Below are positions 5,583-6,712 of a stretch of 6,712 bases of DNA, in pieces (position 1 is the stretch's first letter; every line of letters starts with the position of its first letter). The notes under the pieces are model-generated. The model did not search any database. It was not told the origin of the DNA and worked only from the letters and a program-made list of their open reading frames with translations. Source of the stretch: Hyphomicrobiales bacterium (GTDB lineage: Bacteria; Pseudomonadota; Alphaproteobacteria; Rhizobiales; Aestuariivirgaceae). Location: NCBI GenBank assembly GCA_025356765.1, contig JANXRO010000262.1:1-6712 (forward strand), given 5' to 3'. The translations under genes were made by a program, and so were the position numbers.

Positions 5583-6712
5583 ATGGGTTTATCTTTGAAA
5601 AAGTTTGGTTTGCTACGTCGGTTGCAAACGTTGTTCAAACAGGATCTCGGCAATGTGTCGGTGATGTTCGGTATTGCTGCTGTGCCGCTGTTTTTGGCGG
5701 GCGGTGCCGCCATTGATTATGAGCGCGCCATCAACGCCAAAACAATGCTGCAAGCGTCGCTTGACTCGGCTGCTCTTTATGCAGCCTCGCTCACGTCCAC
5801 CGATGATAGTTATTTGACAACAAACTCCAAGCCCTATGTCACCGCGAACTACAATAACGTGGGTGACGCGGCTTTGACAACCTATACTGCACATTTTGAT
5901 ACGGCCAGTTCGACTGTTCAGGTTCAGGGCCAGGCGGCCATGAAAACATGGTTCATGTCGATTGTAGGCAAAACGGATTTGACAGTGACAGCCACATCCA
6001 ATGTGCAACGTTCAGGGCTTAACCTTGAAGTGTCGCTGGTGTTGGATAACACAAATTCAATGAATACGGGCAACGCGATTGCCAGTTTAAGAACGGCTGC
6101 TGCGAAATTTGTGTCGCAAGTGATGCCAACAACGCAAGGCAATTTTTATACAAAGATTGCGCTGGTTCCCTATAATAACGGTGTAAACGTCGGTGCTGCC
6201 TTGGCTCCAACGGCGCGTGGCGGCATTCAAACGGGTACCAATGTTTTACCGGGATGGCAAAATTATAAATTTCCATCGTTCGATAGCTATGGCAACACAA
6301 CCAGCAATGGCGTTCCGATAACGCAAACACTTGCTGTGACCAATTGTGTGACCGAACGTACGGGCTTGAACGCCTACACAGACGCTTCGGTTTCGCTCTT
6401 CCCGCTCGGTCGACAATATGCACCCAGTGGTAACCCATGCACGGTGACCCAAATGACACCCCTTTCCACGGACAAGACCGCCTTGACCAATTCCGTCAAT
6501 GCCATGACGGCAGGCAACTCCACCGCTGGTCAAGTTGGCATTGCTTGGGGTTGGTATGCCCTGTCACCCAATATCGGGCTTTGGTCTGGTGCCAGTGCTC
6601 CTGCCACTTACGATAAGCTGACAACCACCGTTGTGGCGCAAAAAGTGTCTAAAGTGATGATTCTGATGACCGATGGTGAATACAACTCATCCTATGGCAA
6701 TGGCGTCATTTC
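5583..6712 (+). CDS. TadE/TadG-like protein with vWA domain (3' end outside window)
   Basis: An open frame of 376 codons from ATG 5583, unbroken to the right edge. It resembles alphaproteobacterial TadG-like pilus-assembly/envelope proteins. A basic N-terminus (KK, RR, K up to residue 19) and 'QDLGNVSVMFGIA' lead into one hydrophobic segment (about 27-44), the Tad-type N-terminal anchor that places the rest in the periplasm. 'AIDYERAINAKTMLQASLDSAAL' (43-65 region) is the usual TadE/G motif after the anchor. A von Willebrand A domain follows: the metal-site motif D155-N-T157-N-S159 in 'LVLDNTNSM', then 'TPLSTDKTAL' (292-301), 'AWGWYALSPN' (321-330) and 'MILMTDGEYN' (359-368) with D364. The usual Gly of DxTGS is Asn158. 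The visible part has only two cysteines (255 and 286), which could form a disulfide. It has a good ribosome binding site and no other tad gene in the window, so a role in pilus assembly is inferred from family only. Confidence 0.88.
   Translation, partial: MGLSLKKFGLLRRLQTLFKQDLGNVSVMFGIAAVPLFLAGGAAIDYERAINAKTMLQASLDSAALYAASLTSTDDSYLTTNSKPYVTANYNNVGDAALTTYTAHFDTASSTVQVQGQAAMKTWFMSIVGKTDLTVTATSNVQRSGLNLEVSLVLDNTNSMNTGNAIASLRTAAAKFVSQVMPTTQGNFYTKIALVPYNNGVNVGAALAPTARGGIQTGTNVLPGWQNYKFPSFDSYGNTTSNGVPITQTLAVTNCVTERTGLNAYTDASVSLFPLGRQYAPSGNPCTVTQMTPLSTDKTALTNSVNAMTAGNSTAGQVGIAWGWYALSPNIGLWSGASAPATYDKLTTTVVAQKVSKVMILMTDGEYNSSYGNGVI

Noticed and set aside
6019..6459. 146-codon minus-strand open frame, and other minus-strand frames over 5531-6533
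   Set aside because: All are antisense to the TadG-like gene, whose plus-strand frame stays open for 376 codons with clear vWA motifs. These frames are rich in Cys, His and Arg with no recognisable domain.
1..6712. CRISPR arrays, tRNA or rRNA genes, insertion sequence ends, phage or toxin-antitoxin genes
   Set aside because: Reading through both strands showed no regularly spaced repeats, no tRNA-like arms with anticodon loop, no transposase motifs and no small paired genes. Coding sequence fills nearly all of the window.

Overview
The window reads as ordinary chromosomal DNA from an alphaproteobacterium, probably Hyphomicrobiales-like, with moderate GC. This is inferred from the kinds of genes present: an electron-transfer-flavoprotein:ubiquinone oxidoreductase, a UDG-like protein whose N-terminus recalls alphaproteobacterial family-4 enzymes, a PA0069-type radical SAM protein, and a TadE/TadG-like protein with a von Willebrand A domain. 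No RNA gene, insertion sequence, CRISPR array, phage gene or long repeat was seen.

Layout from left to right: the C-terminal end of an aldo/keto reductase (+, cut by the left edge); a PA0069-family radical SAM protein (-), convergent with it across 3 bp; a divergent 76-bp spacer; an EamA/DMT-type transporter (+); a MoaB-type molybdenum cofactor protein (-), convergent with the transporter across 2 bp; a UDG-family-4-like protein (-) just upstream of moaB in a two-gene operon joined by an ATGA stop/start overlap; a divergent 78-bp spacer; ETF-QO (+); a 134-bp spacer with small hairpins; and a TadG-like vWA protein (+) running off the right edge.

The genes do not form one obvious pathway. ETF-QO passes electrons from acyl-CoA and amine dehydrogenases (via ETF) into the quinone pool. 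MoaB serves molybdopterin cofactor assembly. The aldo/keto reductase and EamA transporter are general housekeeping or accessory genes, and the last gene belongs with envelope/Tad-pilus-type surface proteins. Compact packing in alternating orientations leaves little room for terminators between the convergent pairs.

The most interesting item is the UDG-like protein. It keeps the family-4 fold signatures in order, but it has only one cysteine, so it cannot carry the usual four-Cys iron-sulfur cluster, and its active-site motif 1 is strongly altered. I see no convincing new multi-gene system here.
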